DNA from: Campylobacteraceae bacterium
GTDB lineage: Bacteria > Campylobacterota > Campylobacteria > Campylobacterales > Sulfurovaceae
Assembly: GCA_026985495.1 (NCBI GenBank)
Contig: JALSQJ010000064.1
Span: 1-15,205, forward strand
DNA length: 15,205 bases
Reading direction: 5' to 3'
Under the pieces are notes generated by a model. The model made no database searches and was not told where the DNA came from. It was given only the letters and a program-made list of their open reading frames with translations. This document shows, piece by piece, positions 6,337 through 13,890 of the stretch (the first letter of the stretch is position 1; each line of letters starts with the position of its first letter). Position numbers and translations under genes: made by a program.

Positions 6337-7240
6337 TAGACTATTTATCCATAGAGATATGGAACCCGTAGTATTAAACCACTCAGTTGAGATTATACTT
6401 ACACCACAATTTTATACCTTTATTCGTGAGAGTTTAGATGTCAAATTTACCTATCAAGCTAAACAGATAGCAGCATCTCTATTTGATGACTATTTAGATA
6501 CATCAAAAGAGTATCAATACCATGTTTATAAATGTGAAAATGAATGGTGTTTTTTTGCATACAATATTGATGAGATTGACCAATTTTTAGAGAGTAGAGG
6601 TATTGAGAAACATCGTGTCTCTAAAATATATTTTGCACAACAGTTAAGTAGTGAACTTGAAGAGCCTATTGAGCTTAATGAAAAGAATATTTTACAAACT
6701 ATTGATGGAACAGTTACAATTATTCCAAGTCGATTTATGGAGTCAAATCTTAGCTATAAAGCACTAAATTTATCTGAACTAAAATTAACTTCAGGTATTA
6801 CAATGGGTGGGTCACTAAACTCATTTATATCTCTTAAAGAGACTATTTTGCTTAGTTCTATTTTTCTAATTTTAGGTTCTATTTTTATTGTTGAGGGTAA
6901 TCGTATTAAATCCTCTATATCTAATGAAGATGAAAAATTAACAGCCCTTCTTGATGAGAATCCGACCTATACCTCCTCTATGATACGAAAGAGTATATTA
7001 GAAAAATATAGACCTATAGATAAAAAAGAGAGAAGTAAACGACAAAGTATCAAAGATATTTCTAAACTTCTCTCTGCTAAGAGTCAACTTAGTTGGCTAA
7101 TGATTAAAAAAGAGACTATTCAAGCAGATATAGAGACATCAAATAAAACCATATCTAAACAGGTAAATCGCAATGCAAAAGCAAAAAATTTCAAAGTAAT
7201 TAATAATAAACTTAATATAAAAGTAGAGAAAAAAATATGA
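6311..7240 (+). CDS. gspL: Type II secretion inner-membrane platform protein, GspL-like
   Basis: This 309-residue bitopic protein fits GspL, which ties the GspE ATPase to the inner membrane and to GspM. Residues about 1-170 are a soluble domain, beginning with a beta-rich segment (LFIHRDMEPVVLNHSVEII) as in the actin-like cytoplasmic domain of GspL/PilM proteins. One membrane helix runs about 178-194. The periplasmic part of about 115 residues is Lys-rich and probably helical, then ends in a basic tail. I cannot recognise a clear ferredoxin-like domain in it. The start is a TTG at 6311, chosen by an AAGGAG at normal spacing. It overlaps gspK by 26 bases and gspM by four (ATGA). Sequence similarity is weak; position and topology carry the call. 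Confidence 0.65.
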   Translation: MSLMEKRDNRLFIHRDMEPVVLNHSVEIILTPQFYTFIRESLDVKFTYQAKQIAASLFDDYLDTSKEYQYHVYKCENEWCFFAYNIDEIDQFLESRGIEKHRVSKIYFAQQLSSELEEPIELNEKNILQTIDGTVTIIPSRFMESNLSYKALNLSELKLTSGITMGGSLNSFISLKETILLSSIFLILGSIFIVEGNRIKSSISNEDEKLTALLDENPTYTSSMIRKSILEKYRPIDKKERSKRQSIKDISKLLSAKSQLSWLMIKKETIQADIETSNKTISKQVNRNAKAKNFKVINNKLNIKVEKKI

Positions 7241-7653
7241 ATTTAATGACCCTACAACGATATAAAAATGAACTGATAGTATTTATTTCACTACTCTTTG
7301 TTCTCTTTGCTTATCTCTACAAACTTTCAGCATATAGTTATGTTAAGGAGAATAAAGCAAAAATAGAGCAACAAATTTCAGAAATCAATACTATTGTTAA
7401 CCTCAAAAAAGAGTGGGATGATAAAACATTAACCAAAAAAGTTAAAGTTTTAAAAACAGTAGTTGCCTCTTCTAAAGTAAAATCTTTTACAAAGAGGTCA
7501 AAAAAGTTGACAGCAAGTTATATATCTCTAACAGCTAACGAACTAAATAAAGTAACCAATAAACTTATTAATATGCCTGTTCAAATTACAAGTTTAACTA
7601 TTAAAGAGAGTTCTAAAAATAAATATTCTATGGAGTTCACATGCAAATGGTAA
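7237..7653 (+). CDS. gspM: Type II secretion platform protein, GspM-like
   Basis: This 138-residue bitopic protein matches GspM, the small partner of GspL in the inner-membrane platform. It has a short basic cytoplasmic start, one membrane helix (about 13-29), a coiled-coil-like helix (about 35-60), a Lys-rich linker, and a C-terminal region whose pattern (LTANELNKVTNKL, then paired beta strands PVQITSLTI and YSMEFTCKW) suits a small ferredoxin-like domain. It overlaps the end of gspL by four bases (ATGA), a sign of coupled translation, and overlaps gspN by 13. A second in-frame ATG at 7246 is possible. The protein is poorly conserved, so topology and the place after gspL are the main evidence. 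Confidence 0.6.
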   Translation: MNLMTLQRYKNELIVFISLLFVLFAYLYKLSAYSYVKENKAKIEQQISEINTIVNLKKEWDDKTLTKKVKVLKTVVASSKVKSFTKRSKKLTASYISLTANELNKVTNKLINMPVQITSLTIKESSKNKYSMEFTCKW

Positions 7654-8159
7654 AACGAATTATTGGTGGTTTTTTTCTAACACTACTACTCTTATGGCTC
7701 TTTGCTCCTAAAGAGGAGATATATTACTTGCTAGAGAAATCATTAAAAGAGAAAAATATTATTATCTCAAATGAGACAATCAGTGACCAATGGTATGGTC
7801 TAAAGATTAATGGTGCTGATATCTATACCAATGGTATAAAAGTTGCTAAAGCATCAGAGTTAAACTTTATCTTTCTCTTTCTTTATAGCAAATTAACCAT
7901 TAAAGAGATTAACATTGATAAAGCTTTTCACACAATGGCTCCAAAATCTATTAGTAAGTTAGATGCAACCTACTCTATCTTAAACCCATTAAATATAAAA
8001 ATTAATGCAGAGGGTTCATTTGGAGTGCTAGATGGAGATGTTAAACTTTTAAAGAGAAAAGTAGAGATAACTTTTCCAGTTGCAAAAGAGTTAAAAAGTG
8101 TTAAAAAGTTTTTGAAAAAAGACCCAGTTAAAGGATGGTACTATGAAACAGATTATTAG
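7641..8159 (+). CDS. gspN: Type II secretion protein, GspN-like
   Basis: This 172-residue protein has an N-terminal membrane helix (about 5-21) and a periplasmic beta-rich domain. The segment WYGLKINGADIYTNGIKV (51-68) and the later NINIDK-like and GSFGVLDGDVKL strands resemble the repeated beta pattern of GspN, an AsmA-like periplasmic protein present in only some T2SSs. It is shorter than the roughly 250 residues usual for GspN, so it may be a reduced form. GGAG at 7632-7635 lies five bases before the ATG, inside gspM. It overlaps gspM by 13 bases and gspC by 17. The role of GspN is not settled in any system. The call is moderate and depends on the position between gspM and gspC. Confidence 0.55.
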   Translation: MQMVKRIIGGFFLTLLLLWLFAPKEEIYYLLEKSLKEKNIIISNETISDQWYGLKINGADIYTNGIKVAKASELNFIFLFLYSKLTIKEINIDKAFHTMAPKSISKLDATYSILNPLNIKINAEGSFGVLDGDVKLLKRKVEITFPVAKELKSVKKFLKKDPVKGWYYETDY

Positions 8160-8967
8160 TAGTAAACATCTATCAACTCTAATTTTTATTCTTTCTATTA
8201 TAGTGACAGTAAAAGTTATATGGCTTACTATCTCTTTACTTTTTCTACCTAAAAGTGGAGAGAGTTATCAAGATACAAATAGGGTAAAAAAGCTCTATTA
8301 TCGTGTAAGACTAACCAATGAGTCTAATGTTATTGCACCTATTCAACCTATTAAACCTAAAAATAGTGTTAGCTCAATGAGAGGCTATAAACTACTAGGT
8401 CTCTATAATGCTCCAGATAAACTGGTTGTTACAGTAGAGAAGAGTAGAAAAACAACTATTTTAGAAAAAGGTGAAAAGATAGATGGTTTTGAACTTATTT
8501 CAGCTGGTAGAAATTATGCTATTTTTAAAAAAAATGGTGAAGAGTTTAAACTCAGTTTAACTAAAATTAAAAATAGTTTAAGAGTTCCACAATTATCTAA
8601 AAAAGCACCTAAAATACAAAAGAGTAGTGGGGCAATTATAGAACAAGGTGGAGTTAAAGTTATCTCTCGAAATCTATTAACCTCATATACTAAAGATTTA
8701 GACAAAATTTGGAAAGATATAAGTATAGGAGAGAATAAGAGAAATGGTAAGCTTCATGGATTTAAAATTAATTATGTAAGAAAAAATAGTGATTTTGAAA
8801 AACTTGGACTTAAACGAGGCGATATACTTATGGCTATTAATGCAGAGGAGCTTAACTCAATAAGTACAGCTATGAACTTTTTTAAAGATATAAATAATAT
8901 AGAAAATTTAACATTAACCGTTGAAAGAGATGGTAAACGCAAGGAGATAGAATATGAAATTCAGTAA
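8143..8967 (+). CDS. gspC: Type II secretion inner-membrane/periplasmic connector GspC
   Basis: GspC links the inner-membrane platform to the secretin and takes part in substrate recognition. The 274-residue protein has the full layout: a membrane helix at about 11-35, a linker, the homology region at about 82-140 (YKLLGLYNA, then paired strands KTTILEKGEKI and ISAGRNYAIFKKNGEEFKLSL), a second linker with ISRNLLTSYTKDLDKIW (174-190), and a PDZ domain at about 200-274 with LGLKRGDILMAINAEEL (221-237). It is therefore the PDZ type rather than the coiled-coil type. AAGGA at 8131-8135 supports the ATG. It overlaps gspN by 17 bases and gspD by 14. This protein is strong evidence that the cluster is a true T2SS and not a type IV pilus. 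Confidence 0.9.
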   Translation: MKQIISSKHLSTLIFILSIIVTVKVIWLTISLLFLPKSGESYQDTNRVKKLYYRVRLTNESNVIAPIQPIKPKNSVSSMRGYKLLGLYNAPDKLVVTVEKSRKTTILEKGEKIDGFELISAGRNYAIFKKNGEEFKLSLTKIKNSLRVPQLSKKAPKIQKSSGAIIEQGGVKVISRNLLTSYTKDLDKIWKDISIGENKRNGKLHGFKINYVRKNSDFEKLGLKRGDILMAINAEELNSISTAMNFFKDINNIENLTLTVERDGKRKEIEYEIQ

Positions 8968-11137
8968 ATTAGCATTAGGATTACTCTTAACCCTTAGTAT
9001 GGAAGCTCATGCTAAAAAAGTAAATATAAACTTTACAAATTTAAGTGTTAATGACTTTGTAAAAATGGTTGGAAAGATTACAGGTAAAAACATCTTAATT
9101 GATGGAGAGATTAAAGGTAAAATCAACTTTGTAGCCAATAAAGATGGTGTAGAGAAAGATGAACTTATTCCTCTACTAAATGCTATTCTTGAGACAAAAA
9201 AGATGACTCTTGTCAATAAAGGTAGTTACTACCAAGTTGTAAAATCAGCAACAGCAGCGTCAGAAGGATTACCTGTTACAAATAATATTCATAGTGGTGG
9301 AAGTACTATGAAAACTGTTGTCTTTCAACTCTCTAATGTTAATTCTGCTGTAATTAGAACAAAGATTAAACCTCTACTTCATCGAAGTGGAAAAGTTGTC
9401 TCTTTTAAAAAAAATAATCTACTAGCAATTACAGATTATCCATCAACATTACGCTCTATTAAAAAATTAATCGACAAAATTGAAAAACAACAATCAAAAA
9501 GAAGTAAAATTGTTCATCTTCAAAATGCTAGAGTAAAAGATATATTTGCAAATGTACAGAGCATGTCAAAAGCACTCTTTCCACAAGATATTATCTCTGA
9601 AAAAGTTGATGTTATGCAAGATATTAGTGGTAACTCAATTATTTTAGTAGGTAACTCTAAAAATATTACTCGACTAGAGAACTATATTAGACAATTAGAT
9701 ATTGAAGGAGAAGGTGACTTACAAAAGATGCATGTAATTCCCCTAGCAAACTCCAATGTTGAAGAGATGGAGAAGATTTTAAGTAAAATTGTTCCTCAAA
9801 TGACAGGTACAGGTGGAGCTTCTCGACCTACAGGAAAAGGAGGGAAACCTGTACAAAAAGCTGTCATAGCCTCTGATGTTGAGAGAAATGCTCTTATTGT
9901 TCTTGCTAATGCAGAACAGTATTTGAATATTTTAGAGACTGTTAAACAGTTAGATGTTGAGAAGTCTCAAGTATATATTCAAGCTAAAATTGTTGAGGTA
10001 AATACAAATTTAGCTGAAAATATTGGAATTAAATATGGGCTAAATGGTGGAGCTATTACCAATAATGGTCTCTTTTCACTAGCTGCTAATGCTGGTGCTC
10101 CTGCCTTAGCAATCTCTAGTGAACTCCTAGGTTTCTTAAATAATCAAACAACTCAATTTGACAACAATGGTAATGCATACACAACAAACCAAAGAGCATT
10201 TGAGTTTGGAACTGTATCAAAAGTTTTTGCACTAGGAGCTCAACTTGATTTATTAAAACAGAATGGTGCTGCACAGATTTTATCTAAACCCTCTATTTTA
10301 TCTACTAACAATAAAGAGTCAACCATCTATGTTGGTCGTACACAATCTATCTTAACACAATCACAACAGAGTACACAAGGCTCATCAAACGTTCTTAACA
10401 ACTACTCGCGTGAAGATATTGGTATTACATTAAAAGTTAAACCTAGACTCTCTTCAAACAATAAGGTCTCTTTAGAGATTGAGACCACCATTGAAGATAT
10501 CCTACCAGGTTCAGGAACCTCTGCTGATAGACCAACAACTACAAAACGTTCGGTTAAAACCAATGCCATTATTAACCATGCAGAGACCATTATCTTGGGA
10601 GGACTTATTAAGAGTTCTGATGGTAATTCTGTTACTAAAGTACCAATATTAGGAGATATTCCTATTCTAGGACGACTCTTTACTTCAAAAGGAAATTCAA
10701 ACAGTAAAGTAAATGTTGTTATATATATCACTCCTTATATTATCAAAAAGAGTTCAGACCTTGCAACCCTACGTGTTCGTTTAGCTGAACTTGAATCGAT
10801 ACAACAACAATATAATAAAATATTGTTTGCTCAATTAGAAAAAAGAGCTGGTATCTCCTCTAAAAAAGAGCATCAAGACAATAGTGAAATCCCTCCCTAC
10901 CAAACACCTGCAACAAGAGGTAAATCACTACAACAACCTACTGTGCAACAAAAAACAGACTATACACCTATAATTGAACAAAGCACTCCTAATGATAGCT
11001 ATACAGAAGATGAAGATTATATCCGTAGTGAATCTATCATGGATACATTTGAGCAACCTGCTGTCGATTTAAAAAGCATTAATAGTGGTCTTGACTATAG
11101 TGAAGAGAGTGCCTTTACACCAGTAGAAGAGAGATAA
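8954..11137 (+). CDS. gspD: Type II secretion outer-membrane secretin GspD
   Basis: GspD forms the ring-shaped channel through the outer membrane. The 727-residue protein starts with a cleavable signal peptide (MEAHA^KK, after residue 20). It continues with an N0 domain (about 22-98, with VNINFTNLSVNDFVKMV), N1 (about 120-178), N2 (183-250) and N3 (256-335, with a Gly/Lys-rich loop at 284-300), and then the secretin core (about 336-598). The core shows the conserved VPILGDIPILGRLF (563-576) and a terminal VVIYITPYII. A helical stretch runs to about 635, and the last 90 residues are a Pro/Gln/Thr- and acid-rich tail, probably disordered; no pilotin-binding S-domain is recognisable. AAGGAG at 8941-8946 precedes the ATG. 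There is no AMIN domain, as expected for T2SS rather than PilQ. Confidence 0.95.
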   Translation: MKFSKLALGLLLTLSMEAHAKKVNINFTNLSVNDFVKMVGKITGKNILIDGEIKGKINFVANKDGVEKDELIPLLNAILETKKMTLVNKGSYYQVVKSATAASEGLPVTNNIHSGGSTMKTVVFQLSNVNSAVIRTKIKPLLHRSGKVVSFKKNNLLAITDYPSTLRSIKKLIDKIEKQQSKRSKIVHLQNARVKDIFANVQSMSKALFPQDIISEKVDVMQDISGNSIILVGNSKNITRLENYIRQLDIEGEGDLQKMHVIPLANSNVEEMEKILSKIVPQMTGTGGASRPTGKGGKPVQKAVIASDVERNALIVLANAEQYLNILETVKQLDVEKSQVYIQAKIVEVNTNLAENIGIKYGLNGGAITNNGLFSLAANAGAPALAISSELLGFLNNQTTQFDNNGNAYTTNQRAFEFGTVSKVFALGAQLDLLKQNGAAQILSKPSILSTNNKESTIYVGRTQSILTQSQQSTQGSSNVLNNYSREDIGITLKVKPRLSSNNKVSLEIETTIEDILPGSGTSADRPTTTKRSVKTNAIINHAETIILGGLIKSSDGNSVTKVPILGDIPILGRLFTSKGNSNSKVNVVIYITPYIIKKSSDLATLRVRLAELESIQQQYNKILFAQLEKRAGISSKKEHQDNSEIPPYQTPATRGKSLQQPTVQQKTDYTPIIEQSTPNDSYTEDEDYIRSESIMDTFEQPAVDLKSINSGLDYSEESAFTPVEER

Positions 11138-11140
11138 AAG

Positions 11141-12652
11141 ATGTTACGCTTACCATTTATGGAGAATGTCAACTTAGAGGCTTTTTGGAATGATGAGATA
11201 GACAATAAACTTGCAATGAAACACTATCTTCTATTTGCTAATATTCAAAACAGACCATGTGCTGTAGTAAAAAGAGATACCATACCTCTTGCACTCAACC
11301 ATTTTTCAAAACTTAATATTGACTACCCTATTGTAGAGTTGGATAGTGATAGCTTTGAGCGTTTAGAGGCAAAATTTAGAGAGATTCAGACAGGTTCTGA
11401 TTTTGAAAATGTAGATACTACCTCAGACGATATTATTGAAGTTGAGTCTGACCTACTTGATTTTATTCGTAACTCACAAGACCTACTCTCAAATGAAGAG
11501 TCTGCTCCTGTTGTTAAACTTGTAAACTCACTCTTCTTTCAAGCTATTAAAAAAGGGGCTTCGGATATACATATTGAGACCCTAGAGAAAAAGGGTGAAG
11601 TTCGTCTAAGAATTAATGGTGCATTAAAAAAACATTTAGATATTGACAAAAATATTACAGCATTAGTAATTTCTCGTATTAAAGTAATCTCAAATCTTGA
11701 TATATCAGAGAAGAGAATTCCTCAAGATGGACGTACTCAAGTAAGTATATCTGGGAATTCACTAGATATTCGGGTCTCTGTTCTACCAACCTATCATGGT
11801 GAACGAGTGGTCATGAGACTATTGATGACGAGTGAGAGTATTCCTACTCTAAAAACACTTGGCTTCAGTGATGATATTACAGAAAACTTAAATAGATTAT
11901 TAACTCACCCTCATGGAATGATTCTTGTTACAGGACCTACAGGTTCAGGTAAATCAACCACTCTACATGCTTGTCTGCAACACATTGCAACACCTGATAA
12001 AAATATTATTACTGTTGAAGACCCTGTTGAGTACAATGCTGAAAATGTCAATCAGATTCAAGTAAATACTAAAGTTGGTCTCACTTTCGCAGCTGGACTA
12101 CGTTCTATTTTAAGACAAGACCCAGATATTATTATGGTGGGAGAGATTCGTGATGCTGAAACAGCCGATATTGCTCTACGTTCAGCACTTACAGGTCACC
12201 TTATGCTATCAACACTCCATACTAATGATGCAACCTCTGCTATATCAAGGCTTATGGATATGGGTATAGAGGATTTTTTACTTACCTCTACTCTTTTAGG
12301 TGTATTAGCACAACGATTGACTCGTAAACTCTGCCCTGAGTGTAAAAGCGTTACCTCTTTAGCACCTGTTGTCTTAAATGAACTAAATCTACCCGATAAA
12401 GCCTATTTTACAGCAAATGGGTGTACAGAGTGTGATTTTACAGGATATAAAGGACGACAAGCCGTAGGGGAACTTTTTGTTATGGATGATAATGTCAAAG
12501 AGATGATGAAAAATGGACTTAATGACCATCAAATTAGAATTGAAATGAAAAAGCTAGGTATGAGAACCATCGCTGATAAACTTAAAGATATGCTAATTTC
12601 AGGTGAAACCTCTTACGAAGAGGCAATTCGTATTGGAATTATGGAAGATTAA
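11141..12652 (+). CDS. gspE: Type II secretion ATPase GspE
   Basis: GspE is the cytoplasmic hexameric ATPase that powers pseudopilus assembly. The 503-residue protein has an N-terminal domain (about 1-105) that should bind GspL, a linker, and the PilB/GspE catalytic domain. Visible motifs are the Walker A GPTGSGKST (265-273), the Asp box TVEDPVEY (291-298), Walker B DIIMVGEIRD (329-338), the His box LSTLHTNDA (356-364) and a zinc-binding tetracysteine, CPEC (398-401) and CTEC (428-431). All key residues are present. It starts three bases after gspD stops; the end of gspD (GAAGAGAG) provides the ribosome binding site. gspF, which usually follows gspE, is absent and gspJ comes instead. Confidence 0.96.
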   Translation: MLRLPFMENVNLEAFWNDEIDNKLAMKHYLLFANIQNRPCAVVKRDTIPLALNHFSKLNIDYPIVELDSDSFERLEAKFREIQTGSDFENVDTTSDDIIEVESDLLDFIRNSQDLLSNEESAPVVKLVNSLFFQAIKKGASDIHIETLEKKGEVRLRINGALKKHLDIDKNITALVISRIKVISNLDISEKRIPQDGRTQVSISGNSLDIRVSVLPTYHGERVVMRLLMTSESIPTLKTLGFSDDITENLNRLLTHPHGMILVTGPTGSGKSTTLHACLQHIATPDKNIITVEDPVEYNAENVNQIQVNTKVGLTFAAGLRSILRQDPDIIMVGEIRDAETADIALRSALTGHLMLSTLHTNDATSAISRLMDMGIEDFLLTSTLLGVLAQRLTRKLCPECKSVTSLAPVVLNELNLPDKAYFTANGCTECDFTGYKGRQAVGELFVMDDNVKEMMKNGLNDHQIRIEMKKLGMRTIADKLKDMLISGETSYEEAIRIGIMED

Positions 12653-12655
12653 GAG

Positions 12656-13264
12656 ATGAAGAAAATAAAAAAGAGACTTAAAGCCTTTACTCTACTAGAG
12701 GTTCTTATCTCTATAACTCTACTCTCACTAGTACTCATGGCTCTTTATAAGAGTGCTGATACTCTACGAAACTCTAACCTACATCTTTTTAAATATTTAG
12801 AGAAATCAACAAACTCATTAAAAGGAAGTAAAACCCTTTTTATGGATTTAATACATGCAGACCATAATATAACTATTAATACCGAAGAGAAGTTTCATCG
12901 TTTAACTATTGAGAATACAACTAACTCTCTTTATGGTCAAGGTCAAGCAAAAGTTGTTTGGTTAGTTCATAAAAAAGAGAACACTCTATTGCGTATTGAG
13001 GGTGGAGAGTACACAATACCTCTAAAAACTGAACAGAAAGTAGAGATTGATACTGTTGCTAAACATATTGAACTCTTTAAAGTTTATAAAAGTAAGAAAA
13101 AAGATAAAATCTTAGCAATGATTAAAATCAAAGGTCAAGAGGCTCAACTATTTATGGTTCAAAATATCCCATTAGTACCCATTACTCCCAAAAATAAGAA
13201 AACAGATAAAACAGGAACTACTCCACCAAATAAAAATAAGAATCTCCCTACAGCTATAAAATAG
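12656..13264 (+). CDS. gspJ: Type II secretion minor pseudopilin, GspJ-like
   Basis: This 202-residue pseudopilin has a basic leader and the site LKA^FTLLE (Ala10/Phe11, Glu15 as mature Glu5), followed by a hydrophobic helix to about residue 30 and a KSADTLRNSN transition. The globular domain holds alternating strands (AKVVWLVHKKENTLLRIEGG, with VVW at 99-101) that resemble GspJ. The last 25 residues are rich in Lys, Pro, Thr and Asn and look unstructured. It begins three bases after gspE, with GGAAG at 12643-12647 as ribosome binding site, and closes the plus-strand operon. With gspG, gspH and gspI on the other strand, J is the subunit expected to join GspK and GspI at the tip. The J subtype is inferred from length and elimination. 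Confidence 0.65.
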   Translation: MKKIKKRLKAFTLLEVLISITLLSLVLMALYKSADTLRNSNLHLFKYLEKSTNSLKGSKTLFMDLIHADHNITINTEEKFHRLTIENTTNSLYGQGQAKVVWLVHKKENTLLRIEGGEYTIPLKTEQKVEIDTVAKHIELFKVYKSKKKDKILAMIKIKGQEAQLFMVQNIPLVPITPKNKKTDKTGTTPPNKNKNLPTAIK

Positions 13265-13369
13265 TAAAAACCATTATAATTCATAAATCAAGTTATTTTT
13301 ACACAATTTTATGCTAATATAATAATTATAAAAAAAAATTAATATTTTTATTTAAGGTTTATTTAAAAA
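13265..13369 (+). promoter_or_regulatory. AT-only spacer with the probable promoter of the exosortase-like gene
   Basis: This 105-base gap contains TATAAT at 13275-13280 and again at 13318-13323. The second is preceded by TGCTAA and lies 46 bases before the ATG. That box is part of the palindrome TATAAT-A-ATTATA (13318-13330). No GC-containing terminator hairpin is visible after gspJ, so read-through from the T2SS operon is possible. A weak AAGG at 13354-13357 is the only ribosome binding candidate. Confidence 0.5.
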
Positions 13370-13861
13370 ATGAAAAAGTTTTTACTATCTTATTGGCTAG
13401 GTATAGCTCTTCTATTTGCTATATTTTATTGGGATTTATCTCCTATAAGCGAATTTATAAATAATTTACAGACAGATATGACAGCATCGCTCACCTCTTT
13501 AACACTTACTACAGGAATGATGCATGAACATAAAATCTTTATTACCGATTTTTATGCACTTGTTATTGAAAAGGCTTGTAATGGAAGCATTCCTTATCTC
13601 TTTTTTTTAGCCTCCATTATTGCATTTCCTGCTACAATCGAACATAAAATAAAATGGGCTATTGTGGGCTATATCTTTATATCAGCAATGAATATTTTTC
13701 GTATTTGGTTTGTTACACAATTTGTATTAAGACAAAGAGAGAACTTCTCCTTAGCACATGACTATTTAGGAAATGGTGTTCTTATTTTGACAGGATTGGT
13801 ACTCTTTACCTCTTTTGTAAAAACTAGAGAGAAGAGAGTTATAAACCACACTGCGATATAA
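13370..13861 (+). CDS. Compact exosortase-family membrane transpeptidase
   Basis: Exosortases are inner-membrane enzymes that cut proteins at a C-terminal sorting tail (short motif, helix, basic end) and transfer them to a surface partner. This 163-residue protein is nearly all membrane helix, with about four or five segments. It has the family set in order: KACNG (68-72; Cys70 as nucleophile), a helix ending AFPAT, N108 and Arg111 in MNIFRIW (107-113), and His130 in LAHDYLGN (128-135). The ACNG, AFPA, N-x-x-RI and AH-x-Y spacing looks to me most like the small exosortase H subgroup rather than the larger EpsH type, but this is from memory. It follows gspJ after 105 bases, behind its own probable promoter. 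No protein in the window ends in a sorting tail. Confidence 0.8.
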   Translation: MKKFLLSYWLGIALLFAIFYWDLSPISEFINNLQTDMTASLTSLTLTTGMMHEHKIFITDFYALVIEKACNGSIPYLFFLASIIAFPATIEHKIKWAIVGYIFISAMNIFRIWFVTQFVLRQRENFSLAHDYLGNGVLILTGLVLFTSFVKTREKRVINHTAI

Positions 13862-13862
13862 T
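13857..13862 (+). promoter_or_regulatory. -10 box of dapF
   Basis: A perfect TATAAT overlaps the stop codon of the exosortase-like gene and is followed by CCC, as in the frr promoter. It lies 28 bases before the dapF ATG. Confidence 0.6.
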
Positions 13863-13881
13863 CCCTCTAAAACTTTGAGGG
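13863..13881 (+). promoter_or_regulatory. Short hairpin covering the dapF ribosome binding site
   Basis: CCCTC (13863-13867) can pair with GAGGG (13877-13881), and GAGGG is the best ribosome binding sequence for dapF, nine bases before its ATG. The stem has only five pairs. If transcription starts near 13869 the left arm is lost from mRNA made at the local promoter, so pairing would matter only for read-through messages. Confidence 0.35.
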
Positions 13882-13890
13882 AAAAGCAAG

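Noticed and set aside
10402..10731. Open frame of 109 codons on the minus strand inside gspD
   Set aside because: It is antisense to the most conserved part of the secretin core, with no independent start signal or recognisable product.
6325..11137. Same 12 bases GAAGAGAGATAA ending both gspK (6325-6336) and gspD (11126-11137)
   Set aside because: It encodes a common Glu-Glu-Arg-stop ending and doubles as a ribosome binding sequence; no wider repeat surrounds it.
3876..13264. Possibility that the cluster is a type IV pilus or competence pilus instead of a T2SS
   Set aside because: The GspC protein with homology region and PDZ domain, GspK lacking Glu5, the GspG signature, and a secretin without an AMIN domain all point to a T2SS; PilT, PilQ-specific and PilM-N-O-P genes are absent.
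13334..13352. AT-only inverted repeat before the exosortase-like gene as a terminator
   Set aside because: A stem made only of A-T pairs in a nearly pure A/T stretch is expected by chance and would be unstable.
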